Notes under the pieces: generated by a model | What the model saw: only the letters and a program-made list of their open reading frames with translations | Databases searched by the model: none | What the model was told of the DNA's origin: nothing | Program-made: the position numbers and the translations under genes | Shown: piece by piece, positions 1 to 6,577 of the stretch | Layout of the letters: each line of letters starts with the position of its first letter | Numbering within the stretch: position 1 is the stretch's first letter | Assembly (NCBI GenBank): GCA_020027655.1 | Contig: JAHKKJ010000150.1 | Coordinates: 1-7,713, forward strand | DNA: 7,713 nucleotides | Source of the DNA: Deltaproteobacteria bacterium | Lineage (GTDB): Bacteria; Desulfobacterota; Binatia; UBA9968 | Reading direction: 5' to 3'

Positions 1-2238
1 TATCACGCCCTGAAAATCGAGATGTATACCGCCTTCTCGGATCTTTTACCGAGGGATCATCCTTATATTCGCGTGCACAACGAGTTTTGGAAAACATTTG
101 GCGGCGCCAACGTCGTTCTTATCTCCGTCGAGGCCACCGACGGCGACATCTTCAACCCGGCGGTTCTGGAGAAGGTTAAGAAACTCACGGAAACTATCGA
201 GCACATCCCGGGAGCCAACAACTACCAGATCTTTTCAATCGCTCGCCAGAAAGTGAAAGATGTTCGCGCCACCGCCTGGGGGATCGAGGTCCAACCGGTC
301 ATGTGGCCCAATGTTCCCCGCAGCCCGGAGGAGATTGAGCGATTACGGAATATCGTCTATGCCAATCCCACCATCGTCGGACGATTGGTGTCAGAGGATG
401 GCAAGGCGGCTCTAATCACCGCCGCTTTCCACGAAGAGCGGCTCGATTATGGGGCCTTGTTCCAGCGCATCCAGCAAGCGATCAAAGAAACCGAAGATGG
501 CAAGACCCGTATTTTTGCCGCCGGCGAGCCCATTCTCTATGGTTGGATTTACCACTATCTGCGCCAAATCGGCTTGATCATCGCGCTTACTTGCTTCAGC
601 ATTATTGCGCTGCTCGTTCTCTACTACCGCAATCTCAACGGGGTTTTGATTCCGGCGTTTTCCGCTGTGATCACCTTTATCTGGGGCACCGGATTTACCG
701 CCCTCTTGGGTTACAATTTCGAGCCACTGATCCTAGTGGTGCCGTTTCTAATTGCAGCGCGGACCATTAGCCACTCCATACAGTTCCGAGAACGATTCTT
801 CGAGGAGTTGGAACGCTACGGCAACAAGGAGAAAGCGGCCATCGAATCAGCGACAGGGCTGATGATGCCCGGCAGCGTTTCCATCGTCACCGACGCCATC
901 GGCCTTACGGTTCTCCTGGTGGCCCCGATGCCGATTCTTATCAAGCTGGCCATTGCGGGAAGTTTCTGGGTGCTAAGCAATCTTGTGACCGTGGTCATTC
1001 TCGATCCGATTCTCTGCTGTTACTTTCCGGCACCGCGCCACCTTCCCAGGGGAGGCGAAGGGCATTGGCTAGAAACACCGCTACGACGCCTGGGCGGTTT
1101 CTGCGTCCGTCGGCCGGGGCGACTGCTCGTCACGGCCTGTTTCGCCGTTATCGCCGTGTGGAGCGTCTACTGGTATCAGTTTTTGACCGTCGGCGATTCT
1201 CGTCCGGGCTCTCCGCTATTGTGGCCCGATTCGAACTACAACCAGAGCGTGCGCCACATCAACGAAAGATTTCAGGGTACGGACCATCTTTACGTTATCG
1301 TTAAGGGCCAGACGGAAAATACCATGAAGTCGCCGCAGGTGCTGGAGACAGTCGAGGCCTTTCAACGTCACATGATGCGCTCGCCTCATGTCGGCGGCAC
1401 GGACTCTCTGGTGGACCTGACGCGCCAGATCAACACCGTCCTGCATAACAGCGATCCCCGCTGGTCTCTGCTGCCGCGCTCGGCCGACGACGTGGGAGGT
1501 ATTGTGATGGTGGCAGAGCACGGCAGCGAACCGGGAGATTTCGACCGCTGGGTCAATTACAATTTTCAGCATGGCCGGGTGACTTTTTTTCTTTATGATC
1601 ATAAGGGAGATACCCTCCGCGACGTGATCGATCGTGCCACGGAATTCATTCAAAGCCATCCCTTGGAGGGCGCCGAATTCAAGCTGGCCAGCGGCTATGC
1701 CGGCGTGTTGGCGGCGGCCAACGAAGTTATCGCCCGCTCCGACAAGCTCACTCTCGGTTTGATGCTCTTGGCCCAATTGGTTTTTTGCACCATCGGCTTT
1801 CGCTCGTTAATCGCCGGCCTTTTCTTTGTTGGAGTGGTTCTCCTGTCGAACACTTTTGGCATGGCGCTCATGGCCTACTGGAACGTGGGACTGAACGTCA
1901 ACACCTTGCCGGTGATCAGTCTGGGAATTGGTTTCGGCGAGGACTACGGGATTTATATCGTTTCGCGCATTATTGAGGAATACCAACGTCAGAACCGAAC
2001 CGATCTTCCTTCAGCGGTGATCGAAGGTATGGCCACCGCTGGCAAGGCCGTGCTTTACACCGCTGTCCTGGTTTCGGCGGGGATCGCGTTCTGGTCTTTG
2101 TCACCGCTCCGCTTCCAAGCTGAGATGGGCTACCAACTTCTGATTATCCTGACGATGAACATGCTCGGGGGTCTGTTGCTGCTACCCGCCCTTATCGCCC
2201 TGTTGAAACCGAAGTTTGTTTTGGGAGAAAGAAGATAG
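1..2238 (+). CDS. RND/MMPL-family exporter, partial (5' end outside window)
   Basis: Inner-membrane, proton-driven exporter of the RND superfamily (COG1033/MMPL type); substrate unknown, with lipids or hydrophobic compounds usual for relatives. The frame is open from base 1, so the first Met (base 22) is not the real start and TM1 is missing. Numbered from that Met: a periplasmic domain to about 175, TM2-TM6 at about 182-333, a cytoplasmic link, TM7 at about 366-388, a second periplasmic domain at about 390-570, and TM8-TM12 at about 574-728. The internal duplication is typical of RND pumps. TM10 carries the family Asp-Tyr pair (D641, Y642, in GFGEDYG). The matching TM4 site reads Ser-His (S250, H251), so the relay is asymmetric. 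TM5 has an Asp (D291). The gene ends before a convergent inverted repeat. Family assignment is firm; the substrate is not. Confidence 0.9.
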   Translation, partial: YHALKIEMYTAFSDLLPRDHPYIRVHNEFWKTFGGANVVLISVEATDGDIFNPAVLEKVKKLTETIEHIPGANNYQIFSIARQKVKDVRATAWGIEVQPVMWPNVPRSPEEIERLRNIVYANPTIVGRLVSEDGKAALITAAFHEERLDYGALFQRIQQAIKETEDGKTRIFAAGEPILYGWIYHYLRQIGLIIALTCFSIIALLVLYYRNLNGVLIPAFSAVITFIWGTGFTALLGYNFEPLILVVPFLIAARTISHSIQFRERFFEELERYGNKEKAAIESATGLMMPGSVSIVTDAIGLTVLLVAPMPILIKLAIAGSFWVLSNLVTVVILDPILCCYFPAPRHLPRGGEGHWLETPLRRLGGFCVRRPGRLLVTACFAVIAVWSVYWYQFLTVGDSRPGSPLLWPDSNYNQSVRHINERFQGTDHLYVIVKGQTENTMKSPQVLETVEAFQRHMMRSPHVGGTDSLVDLTRQINTVLHNSDPRWSLLPRSADDVGGIVMVAEHGSEPGDFDRWVNYNFQHGRVTFFLYDHKGDTLRDVIDRATEFIQSHPLEGAEFKLASGYAGVLAAANEVIARSDKLTLGLMLLAQLVFCTIGFRSLIAGLFFVGVVLLSNTFGMALMAYWNVGLNVNTLPVISLGIGFGEDYGIYIVSRIIEEYQRQNRTDLPSAVIEGMATAGKAVLYTAVLVSAGIAFWSLSPLRFQAEMGYQLLIILTMNMLGGLLLLPALIALLKPKFVLGERR

Positions 2239-2277
2239 GATCTTCAGGCTTTCATGTGAAGCAGGGCTCGGAGATTG

Positions 2278-2353
2278 CACCGCGGAGGCGCGGAGGACGC
2301 AGAGGGGAGACTTTGAAATGATAAGTCTCTGCGTACTCTGTGCCTCTGCGGTG
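2278..2353. repeat. Imperfect inverted repeat, 27-bp arms, between convergent genes
   Basis: The left arm (2278-2304) and the reverse complement of the right arm (2327-2353) differ at 4 of 27 positions. The arms are built from purine-rich runs of the type CGGAGGCGCGGAGG and their complement. An inner 7-bp pair (GAGACTT 2307-2313 with AAGTCTC 2323-2329) can extend or compete with the main stem. It lies between the 3' ends of the exporter and cupin genes, where a large hairpin could stop transcription from both sides, although neither side has a clean T-run. From memory, near-identical CTCTGCG...CTCTGCGG intergenic elements recur in many environmental bacterial genomes, so this is probably one copy of a dispersed repeat. 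Confidence 0.8.
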
Positions 2354-2400
2354 AATACTTCTTCACAGGAAACCCGAGATAACCAGAAGATAAAAGCTTC

Positions 2401-2868
2401 TTACGGCTTTTCCACTGGCACCGTGTCTTTGCCGTCGAAAGGCGGATAAAAAACCACAAAGGCAACGGAGGGTTCGCCGGCGGTATTAACAAAGTAGTGG
2501 ACGGCGTTACGGGGGATATAAACGATATCGCCCACTGACAGATCGATGCGGCGATTCTCCAGCATCAAGTATCCTCGGCCCTTCACCATCACCACCGTGC
2601 CATCGTGAATCTTGTGAATGTGTGGCTTTTCCCGATCGCGGACTTGCACGAGGTGATGGCTCACGCCTTGCCCTTGGCCGAGAGTCGTAATCTTGATGTT
2701 TTCGCTCGCGCCGAGCGGGTTCTCAGCCAACACTTTGTTAACTTCGGCTTGCTTGAGTTCCGTGCCGTACTGGAGAGAAATCTGCGATGCAGGGGAGCAG
2801 GCAAAAAAGACAGACAAAGCAAAAAACCCGAAAGTGCGGCTGCTAAATCTTCCTAATCTGATAGCCAT
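2401..2868 (-). CDS. Exported cupin-fold protein, probable lipoprotein
   Basis: A 155-residue single-domain cupin. Residues 1-24 look like a signal sequence: Arg-rich start (R4, R7, R11), hydrophobic stretch 14-23, then Cys24. The Cys after FFA could be lipidated, but Phe at -3 is a poor lipobox, so ordinary secretion is possible. Cupin motif 1 is H83-x-H85-x3-D89...G97, with Asp where Glu is usual. Motif 2 is complete: G113-x5-P119-x-N121-x2-H124-x3-N128. The metal ligands would be H83, H85, D89 and H124. A role in binding or modifying a small molecule in the periplasm is inference. The ATG overlaps the end of the upstream Nudix gene by 26 bp and lacks a clear Shine-Dalgarno site, which suggests translation coupled to that gene. 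No substrate can be named. Confidence 0.8.
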   Translation of the reverse strand: MAIRLGRFSSRTFGFFALSVFFACSPASQISLQYGTELKQAEVNKVLAENPLGASENIKITTLGQGQGVSHHLVQVRDREKPHIHKIHDGTVVMVKGRGYLMLENRRIDLSVGDIVYIPRNAVHYFVNTAGEPSVAFVVFYPPFDGKDTVPVEKP

Positions 2869-3415
2869 AAACCAAGTCTAGAAACTGCACGATGATTCTT
2901 GCCGTCGCGCCCCAGATGTCCCAGCCGTTGCAGTAGAAGTGATAAACCGGTTCGCCGTGGGATGAGAGATGGTCAGCCATCACCACACACTTAGGCTCCA
3001 GCAAACTTGCAATGGGAACGGAAAATACCGCGGCCGTCTCCGCGGGATTCAAGCGGAACTCGTAAAATGGCGGGATCACTCCAACAAACGGCGTAACGAC
3101 AAAATCATAAGCCGCCGTCACCTGATCCAGTCGTCCCAACACCCGCACGTGGGAGGGATCGATGCCAATCTCCTCATGGCTTTCCCGTAGAGCTGCCTCC
3201 AATTCGCCGCGGTCTTCGGCATCTACCCGGCCTCCAGGGAAGGCCACTTGCCCCCGATGATGATTGAGTAGCTCCGCTCTCTTGGTCAACACGAGGTGAT
3301 CCCCATCGTCACGCTCCTGGATGGGCATTAAGACCGCGGCGAGCTTGTAATGATCGCCCGTGAGATTCCTTGGCGAACGGGATTGCAAGACGGTGGCGAT
3401 CTTGTCGGCAACCAT
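2843..3415 (-). CDS. Nudix hydrolase, CoA pyrophosphatase (NudL/YeaB) type
   Basis: Predicted cytoplasmic enzyme cleaving the pyrophosphate of CoA or acyl-CoA to 4'-phosphopantetheine and 3',5'-ADP. Counted from the ATG at 3415 (190 residues, close to the 192 of E. coli NudL), residues 49-62 give the CoA-type signature (LLNHHRGQVAFPGG), running directly into the Nudix box with R77, E78, E81, E82 and G84. Spacing from the GG to the REx2EExG core matches NudL. The frame stays open to a TTG at 3475, giving 210 residues. I prefer the ATG because of family length and because a likely nth promoter lies in the extra segment, but the ATG has no visible Shine-Dalgarno site. It heads a two-gene unit with the cupin. 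Pairing with nth, a DNA repair gene, on the other strand may be only adjacency. The start is the uncertain part. Confidence 0.87.
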   Translation of the reverse strand: MVADKIATVLQSRSPRNLTGDHYKLAAVLMPIQERDDGDHLVLTKRAELLNHHRGQVAFPGGRVDAEDRGELEAALRESHEEIGIDPSHVRVLGRLDQVTAAYDFVVTPFVGVIPPFYEFRLNPAETAAVFSVPIASLLEPKCVVMADHLSSHGEPVYHFYCNGWDIWGATARIIVQFLDLVYGYQIRKI

Positions 3416-3428
3416 GTTGAAGAAAAGT

Positions 3429-3456
3429 TTGACCGGCTGACGATCTGTGATATGAA
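3429..3456 (+). promoter_or_regulatory. Candidate sigma-70 promoter for nth
   Basis: TTGACC (3429-3434), 16 bases, then TATGAA (3451-3456), which would start transcription about 35 bases before the GTG of nth. It falls within the optional N-terminal extension of the divergent Nudix gene. On the other strand a weaker pair, TTGGTT (3475-3470) and TATCAC (3452-3447) with 17 bases between, could serve the Nudix gene and overlaps this -10. Pattern matching only. Confidence 0.35.
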
Positions 3457-3498
3457 ACGGGTCCAATTTAACCAATTGCCCCGGAAAAGACCAGTACC

Positions 3499-4155
3499 GT
3501 GAGAGATCGCGACATTCATGCCATCATTCGCATTTTGCGTCGGGAAGTTCCCAAATGGGAGACCCCTATCGTGACTCTAATGGCAGAAACTTACGAGAGC
3601 CCGTTCCGGGTTCTTATTTCTTGCATCTTGAGCTTGCGCACGCAGGACTCCACTACGGCGAAAGCGTCTCATCGTCTTTTTGCTCTTGCCGACTCGCCAG
3701 AAGCAATGATGAAGCTGACGACCAAAAAAATCGAGAAGACGATTTTTCCGGTCGGTTTTTATCGCACCAAGGCGAAAGTCATTCGCGAGATCTGCCGTAT
3801 CTTGATCCAGGATTATTCAGGCAAAGTTCCCAACGAGATCGATGAACTGCTAAAGCTCAAAGGTGTTGGAAGGAAAACCGCCAATCTCGTCGTAACGCTC
3901 GGTTATCGCAAGCCGGGCATTTGCGTGGACACCCATGTGCATCGAATTTCCAATCGCTGGGGCTATGTCAAAACCCCGACACCGGAGAAAACGGAGTTCG
4001 CGCTCAGGGACAAGCTTCCTAAACAATACTGGATTGAATACAACGACTTATTGGTGAGCTTCGGCCAGCATCTCTGCCGCCCGATCTCGCCCGTTTGCAG
4101 CCAGTGTCCCGTGGAAAGGTATTGCGCTAAGAAAGGCGTTACGATAAGCCGCTAG
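3499..4155 (+). CDS. nth: Endonuclease III, base-excision repair glycosylase/AP lyase
   Basis: Bifunctional DNA glycosylase and AP lyase that removes oxidised pyrimidines; 218 residues, near the usual 210-220. The helix-hairpin-helix is at about 119-131 (LKGVGRKTANL), with catalytic Lys126. The catalytic Asp is D144 in VDTHVHR. A [4Fe-4S] cluster loop closes the domain with Cys193-x6-Cys200-x2-Cys203-x5-Cys209. The helix and pocket segment with LSLRTQD (45-50) is in the expected place. The start is a GTG with a GGAAAAGA-like ribosome site about 9 bases upstream, and the N-terminal helix lines up with known Nth proteins, so this start is reasonable. The stop codon is two bases before the next ATG, suggesting cotranscription. 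Every key residue is present, so I expect a working enzyme. Confidence 0.96.
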   Translation: MRDRDIHAIIRILRREVPKWETPIVTLMAETYESPFRVLISCILSLRTQDSTTAKASHRLFALADSPEAMMKLTTKKIEKTIFPVGFYRTKAKVIREICRILIQDYSGKVPNEIDELLKLKGVGRKTANLVVTLGYRKPGICVDTHVHRISNRWGYVKTPTPEKTEFALRDKLPKQYWIEYNDLLVSFGQHLCRPISPVCSQCPVERYCAKKGVTISR

Positions 4156-4157
4156 CC

Positions 4158-5390
4158 ATGGCTCAACCGATCCCGCAAGGATATTTCGCCCACAACACCG
4201 AGGTTCTCGGTTACCACGATCTCAACGGCAAGCCCGCCTTCAAACTGGCAATGCAGGAAGTAAACGGCCGCTGGTATCTTTACCTCGCTCATCTCTGGCA
4301 CCAGGGTTGGAGTATTCTCGATGTTACTGATCCAACGGCGCCGCAATTCGTCGCCTTTACACCCGGCCCGGAAAACACCTGGACGATCCAAATCCAAGTC
4401 GCCGACGGCAAGATGATTACCGCCTTGGAGCGCATCGCACCCGGCTGGGGTGGTATCGAAGGAAAAGAGCACGCCGAAGGGGTTTTGATCTGGGATGTGA
4501 GCGACCCGGGCAAACCCAGACAACTTGGCCACTACCCGACCGGCAGCACGGGGACACATCGAAATTTCTATGACGGCGGAAACTTGATGCATGTTGCCGG
4601 CGGTGCACCGGGTTACGATGGAAAGATTTACCACATCGTCGACATTTCGGATCCGACAAAACCCGAGCGACTTTCCTACTTCGCGCTCGAAGAGCAAAAG
4701 AACGGCGCGCCTAAGACCGGGGCCAAGCTATCGCTCCACGGACCGGCTCATATCGAGGCTGACAGAGCCTATCTGCCCTACGGCGACGGCGGCGGCATTA
4801 TTCTCGACGTGTCGGACATCAAGAATCCGCGGATGATCAGCCAGCTCGTGTTTCGCGGCATTACCGCGACTCAGGGGATCCATACCTTTCTTCCATTGCC
4901 GCGCCGCAAGATCGCCTTGATCAATGACGAAGCCATTCGTGAGCACGGCGATGAAGATCTGAACTTGGCCGGTATCGTTGATACCAGCAACGAGAAACAG
5001 CTCCGATTGATCTCGCTCTTTCCCCTTCCCGAGCCGCCACCGGAAAGCGGATTGAAAAACTTTTACGAAAAAGGCGGCCGCTTCGGGCCCCACAATCAGC
5101 ACCATCCAAATCACCAACCTTGCCTGGAGGACCGCGACGACATCGCCTATCTGACTTACTTTAATGCCGGCTTAAGGGTCTACGATATCCGCGACGCGCG
5201 CGCGCCGAAAGAGATCGGCTATTTTATACCGCCCGATCCAAAGATAAGAATCGGCACCAAGCCTAGCCGGCTAGTTGCGCAAACGGAAGACGTTTTGGTC
5301 GATCGGCGTGGCTGTATTTACATCAGTGATAAGAATCTGGGGATCTATATCCTGCGGCTTAGGACAATCTGGCCTTACGCCTCCGGATGA
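4158..5390 (+). CDS. LVIVD-repeat beta-propeller protein, function unknown
   Basis: A 410-residue protein built from LVIVD-type repeats. Recognisable blade ends are at about 51-68 (ILDVTDPTAP), 109-127 (IWDVSDPGKP), 158-175 (IVDISDPTKP), 213-231 (ILDVSDIKNP), a weaker one at 269-290, and 338-357 (VYDIRDARAP), closing at 395-401. That fits a six- or seven-bladed propeller. Histidines recur at the start of the innermost strand of successive blades: H134, H194/H198, H242, and a cluster at 312, 315, 316 and 319, with H46 and H48 in the first blade. This could line the central channel and hold a metal, but that is inference. There is no signal peptide or membrane segment, so it appears cytoplasmic, unlike many LVIVD proteins. 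The ATG sits two bases after the nth stop without a clear ribosome site, so translation probably depends on nth. A hairpin (stem CGCCTC/GAGGCG, 5378-5394) spans its stop but lacks a T-run. Confidence 0.85.
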   Translation: MAQPIPQGYFAHNTEVLGYHDLNGKPAFKLAMQEVNGRWYLYLAHLWHQGWSILDVTDPTAPQFVAFTPGPENTWTIQIQVADGKMITALERIAPGWGGIEGKEHAEGVLIWDVSDPGKPRQLGHYPTGSTGTHRNFYDGGNLMHVAGGAPGYDGKIYHIVDISDPTKPERLSYFALEEQKNGAPKTGAKLSLHGPAHIEADRAYLPYGDGGGIILDVSDIKNPRMISQLVFRGITATQGIHTFLPLPRRKIALINDEAIREHGDEDLNLAGIVDTSNEKQLRLISLFPLPEPPPESGLKNFYEKGGRFGPHNQHHPNHQPCLEDRDDIAYLTYFNAGLRVYDIRDARAPKEIGYFIPPDPKIRIGTKPSRLVAQTEDVLVDRRGCIYISDKNLGIYILRLRTIWPYASG

Positions 5391-5443
5391 GGCGGGCTAA
5401 ACTGTAGAAGTTACGGCATCAAACGAAGCGAAATACTAACAGC

Positions 5444-5731
5444 GTGGCGGAAGCAGCCGATAACAACAATTGGAAGCGTCTGAATATCTCTGTCACGGAT
5501 AAAGAGTCGGGCGCCGTGATCGAATACAAAATCCATTTCTACCGGAAGCGCAATGGATGGTATGATGAGGTCCGTTATGACAGCCACGAAATCAGAAGAG
5601 GAAGGAAGACCCTCGCACCTCACCTGCACATGAAGCTCGGCACGCCGTTTAAGGATTCGCGGGAAGGTGAAGCAGAGCTCAGCAGAATAATCGAGGGAAT
5701 ATTGCCGGAACTTAGGGAGATAATCCGATGA
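5444..5731 (+). CDS. Small basic protein, possible toxin of a TumE/DUF6516-like pair
   Basis: Not firmly recognised. It has 95 residues and starts at GTG, the only usable start after an in-frame TAG at 5405. Two beta strands (about 12-32 and 38-46) lead to R44-Y45-D46-S47-H48, then a basic stretch, H60-x-H62-x-K64 and a C-terminal helix (about 75-94). The order RYD-x-H followed by HxH recalls TumE/DUF6516 and DUF7718 proteins, which have RYDN-type motifs followed by paired histidines and often act as the toxin half of two-gene modules. This rests on memory of motifs, not a search. It overlaps the next gene by 4 bp (ATGA). Hand-counted GC over 5461-6000 is about 48%, against about 63% in sampled lines of the exporter and propeller genes, which suggests a separate origin. 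That it is a real gene is more certain than its role. Confidence 0.6.
   Translation: MAEAADNNNWKRLNISVTDKESGAVIEYKIHFYRKRNGWYDEVRYDSHEIRRGRKTLAPHLHMKLGTPFKDSREGEAELSRIIEGILPELREIIR
5714..5720 (+). promoter_or_regulatory. Strong Shine-Dalgarno site for the second gene of the pair
   Basis: AGGGAGA lies 7 bases before the ATG at 5728, inside the end of the first gene. The first gene's GTG has no comparable site. Stronger initiation of the second gene is what one expects if it must be made in excess, as antitoxins are. Confidence 0.6.
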
Positions 5732-5997
5732 GCCGCATCCTAGCCATCAAGGGAACCGAAGGTGAAAGAGAAGTCGATTACGCTGCCCTTTCGCTGAAGG
5801 AAATTCAAAAAAGCATCAAGACCTATGAGAAACAATATGGCAGCTACGCCAAATTACTAAGGGGTTACGATTGCGAGTCCGGAACACCGGAAGACTATCT
5901 CGTCCTAATCGACTGGGAATGCCTCCTAGCTGAAATTAAAAGCAGAAAAAGAGCAAAACTTTCCCTGATTCGGGGCGGCAAGAAAAAACCCCGCTAA
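5728..5997 (+). CDS. Small helical protein, possible antitoxin partner
   Basis: Not recognised by name. An 89-residue protein, mainly helical: a helix at about 22-47 (starting LSLKEIQKSI and including Y37-G38 and the repeated Tyr residues), a short acidic link, then a helix at 55-79 with Asp-Trp-Glu (62-64). The tail is strongly basic (IRGGKKKPR). The arrangement of a helix with YG, an acidic linker and a WE-containing helix resembles small helical proteins found beside TumE/DUF6516-like toxins, again from memory only. The ATG overlaps the preceding stop (ATGA) and has a strong ribosome site, so the two are translated as a pair. There is no helix-turn-helix, so autoregulation by DNA binding is not evident. 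It ends in a non-coding gap filled by a fold-back repeat. Confidence 0.6.
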   Translation: MSRILAIKGTEGEREVDYAALSLKEIQKSIKTYEKQYGSYAKLLRGYDCESGTPEDYLVLIDWECLLAEIKSRKRAKLSLIRGGKKKPR

Positions 5998-6035
5998 CCC
6001 GCAAACCCCTTGGCTCTCCGTTAACTATCGGTGCA

Positions 6036-6165
6036 GCAGGTTGCTGAAAAATTGCCGTTCATCCTTCGAGGGCCTCAGGACGAACGGAAAGGAAGTTCAA
6101 ACTATTAAGAATTTCCCGTTCATGCTGAGCCTGTCGAAGCATTCCGACCATTTTTGAGCAACTGC
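6036..6165. repeat. Fold-back (MITE/REP-like) element with about 60-bp inverted arms
   Basis: The left arm (6036-6098) and the reverse complement of the right arm (6109-6165) align along nearly their whole length with small gaps, around a loop of about 10 bases (6099-6108). Shared blocks include GTTGCT-x-AAAAAT at the outer end, then CTTCGA, CTCAG and GAACGG inwards. The left arm also holds its own hairpin (CCGTTC 6055-6060 with GAACGG 6082-6087, extended by TCCT/AGGA). CTTCGA...CTCAG...GAACGG and the GTTGCTGAAAAA end are motifs I remember as frequent intergenic repeats in environmental Proteobacteria-like genomes. There is no coding capacity, so if mobile it would need a transposase elsewhere. 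It may also end transcription between the plus-strand pair and the minus-strand operon. The rest of the 5998-6244 gap shows nothing I can name. Confidence 0.75.
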
Positions 6166-6179
6166 TAGTCTAGTCTAGA
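6165..6179. repeat. Short CTAGT tandem repeat at the edge of the fold-back element
   Basis: Three 5-bp units, CTAGT CTAGT CTAGA, directly abut the right end of the fold-back element. CTAG is rare in many bacterial genomes, so three in 15 bases stands out. It could be a target-site or end remnant, but no matching copy is seen at the left end. Confidence 0.6.
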
Positions 6180-6244
6180 CGGTTTTGCCTTAACTCGATT
6201 TAGTAACCGATCTCAACCTTTTAGCGGCAGTGCGCTCAGCCGTT

Positions 6245-6577
6245 TCATTTCTTTTCCGGCGTCATCGACTCTGGAAAATACTTCGATGGCGCCCAGACGT
6301 TTACGGTAAAGTTGCGACAGCCAAGGATACGCAGCTCGCGCATGATGCGGATATAATCAGCCGAATCGATGAAGTCACGCCAATTATCCAGCGTCTCGAA
6401 ATCGACGGTGATGGCGACATGAGGCGACACTTCGAGTGGGTTTCGGTAATTGCGAATCTCTATGACGCCCTTATGAGCGAGCGTGGCCGGCAACCAGTCG
6501 TTCTTTGCCTTATTCGCGTAAATAGTCAGATTCGCCTTCTGATCGGGCAGGTCCCATTGAATGACGAAATGCACCAT
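6245..6577 (-). CDS. Small dimeric alpha/beta-barrel (ferredoxin-like) protein
   Basis: A 110-residue protein with the beta-alpha-beta-beta-alpha-beta pattern of dimeric alpha/beta-barrel proteins (antibiotic monooxygenase, EthD and muconolactone-isomerase relatives). Strand 1 is about 2-9 (VHFVIQWD), helix 1 17-34, strand 2 36-45 (VIEIRNYR), strand 3 52-60, helix 2 63-82 and strand 4 87-96 (CRNFTVNVWA). No catalytic motif is diagnostic, so enzyme, isomerase or binding roles all remain open. The ATG overlaps the stop of the upstream dehydrogenase gene by one base (TAATG). A GGGGG ribosome site (6590-6586) lies 8 bases upstream, so the two are an operon. The context suggests it acts on the same substrate or product. 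Fold assignment is moderate; function is unknown. Confidence 0.72.
   Translation of the reverse strand: MVHFVIQWDLPDQKANLTIYANKAKNDWLPATLAHKGVIEIRNYRNPLEVSPHVAITVDFETLDNWRDFIDSADYIRIMRELRILGCRNFTVNVWAPSKYFPESMTPEKK

Noticed and set aside
1216..1776. Long minus-strand open frame of 186 codons inside the exporter gene
   Set aside because: It lies opposite a well-supported transporter region, has no recognisable domain, and is explained as an antisense shadow of GC-rich coding sequence.
2216..2449. Plus-strand open frame across the inverted repeat after the exporter
   Set aside because: Its translation is just the repeat read as protein, overlapping the ends of two real genes.
4152..4697. Minus-strand open frame of 181 codons opposite the propeller gene
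   Set aside because: The LVIVD repeats on the plus strand explain the coding signal, and the opposite frame shows no family motif.
5378..5394. Hairpin over the stop codon of the propeller gene
   Set aside because: The 6-bp stem is real, but it lacks a T-run and overlaps coding sequence, so it is not called a terminator.
6225..6242. Possible terminator hairpin (CGGC/GCCG) after the alpha/beta-barrel gene
   Set aside because: The stem is only four pairs before mismatches, and on the minus strand no T-run follows it.
5998..6244. CRISPR-like repeats near the small gene pair
   Set aside because: The repeated motifs are inverted arms of one fold-back element, with no regular direct repeats or spacers.
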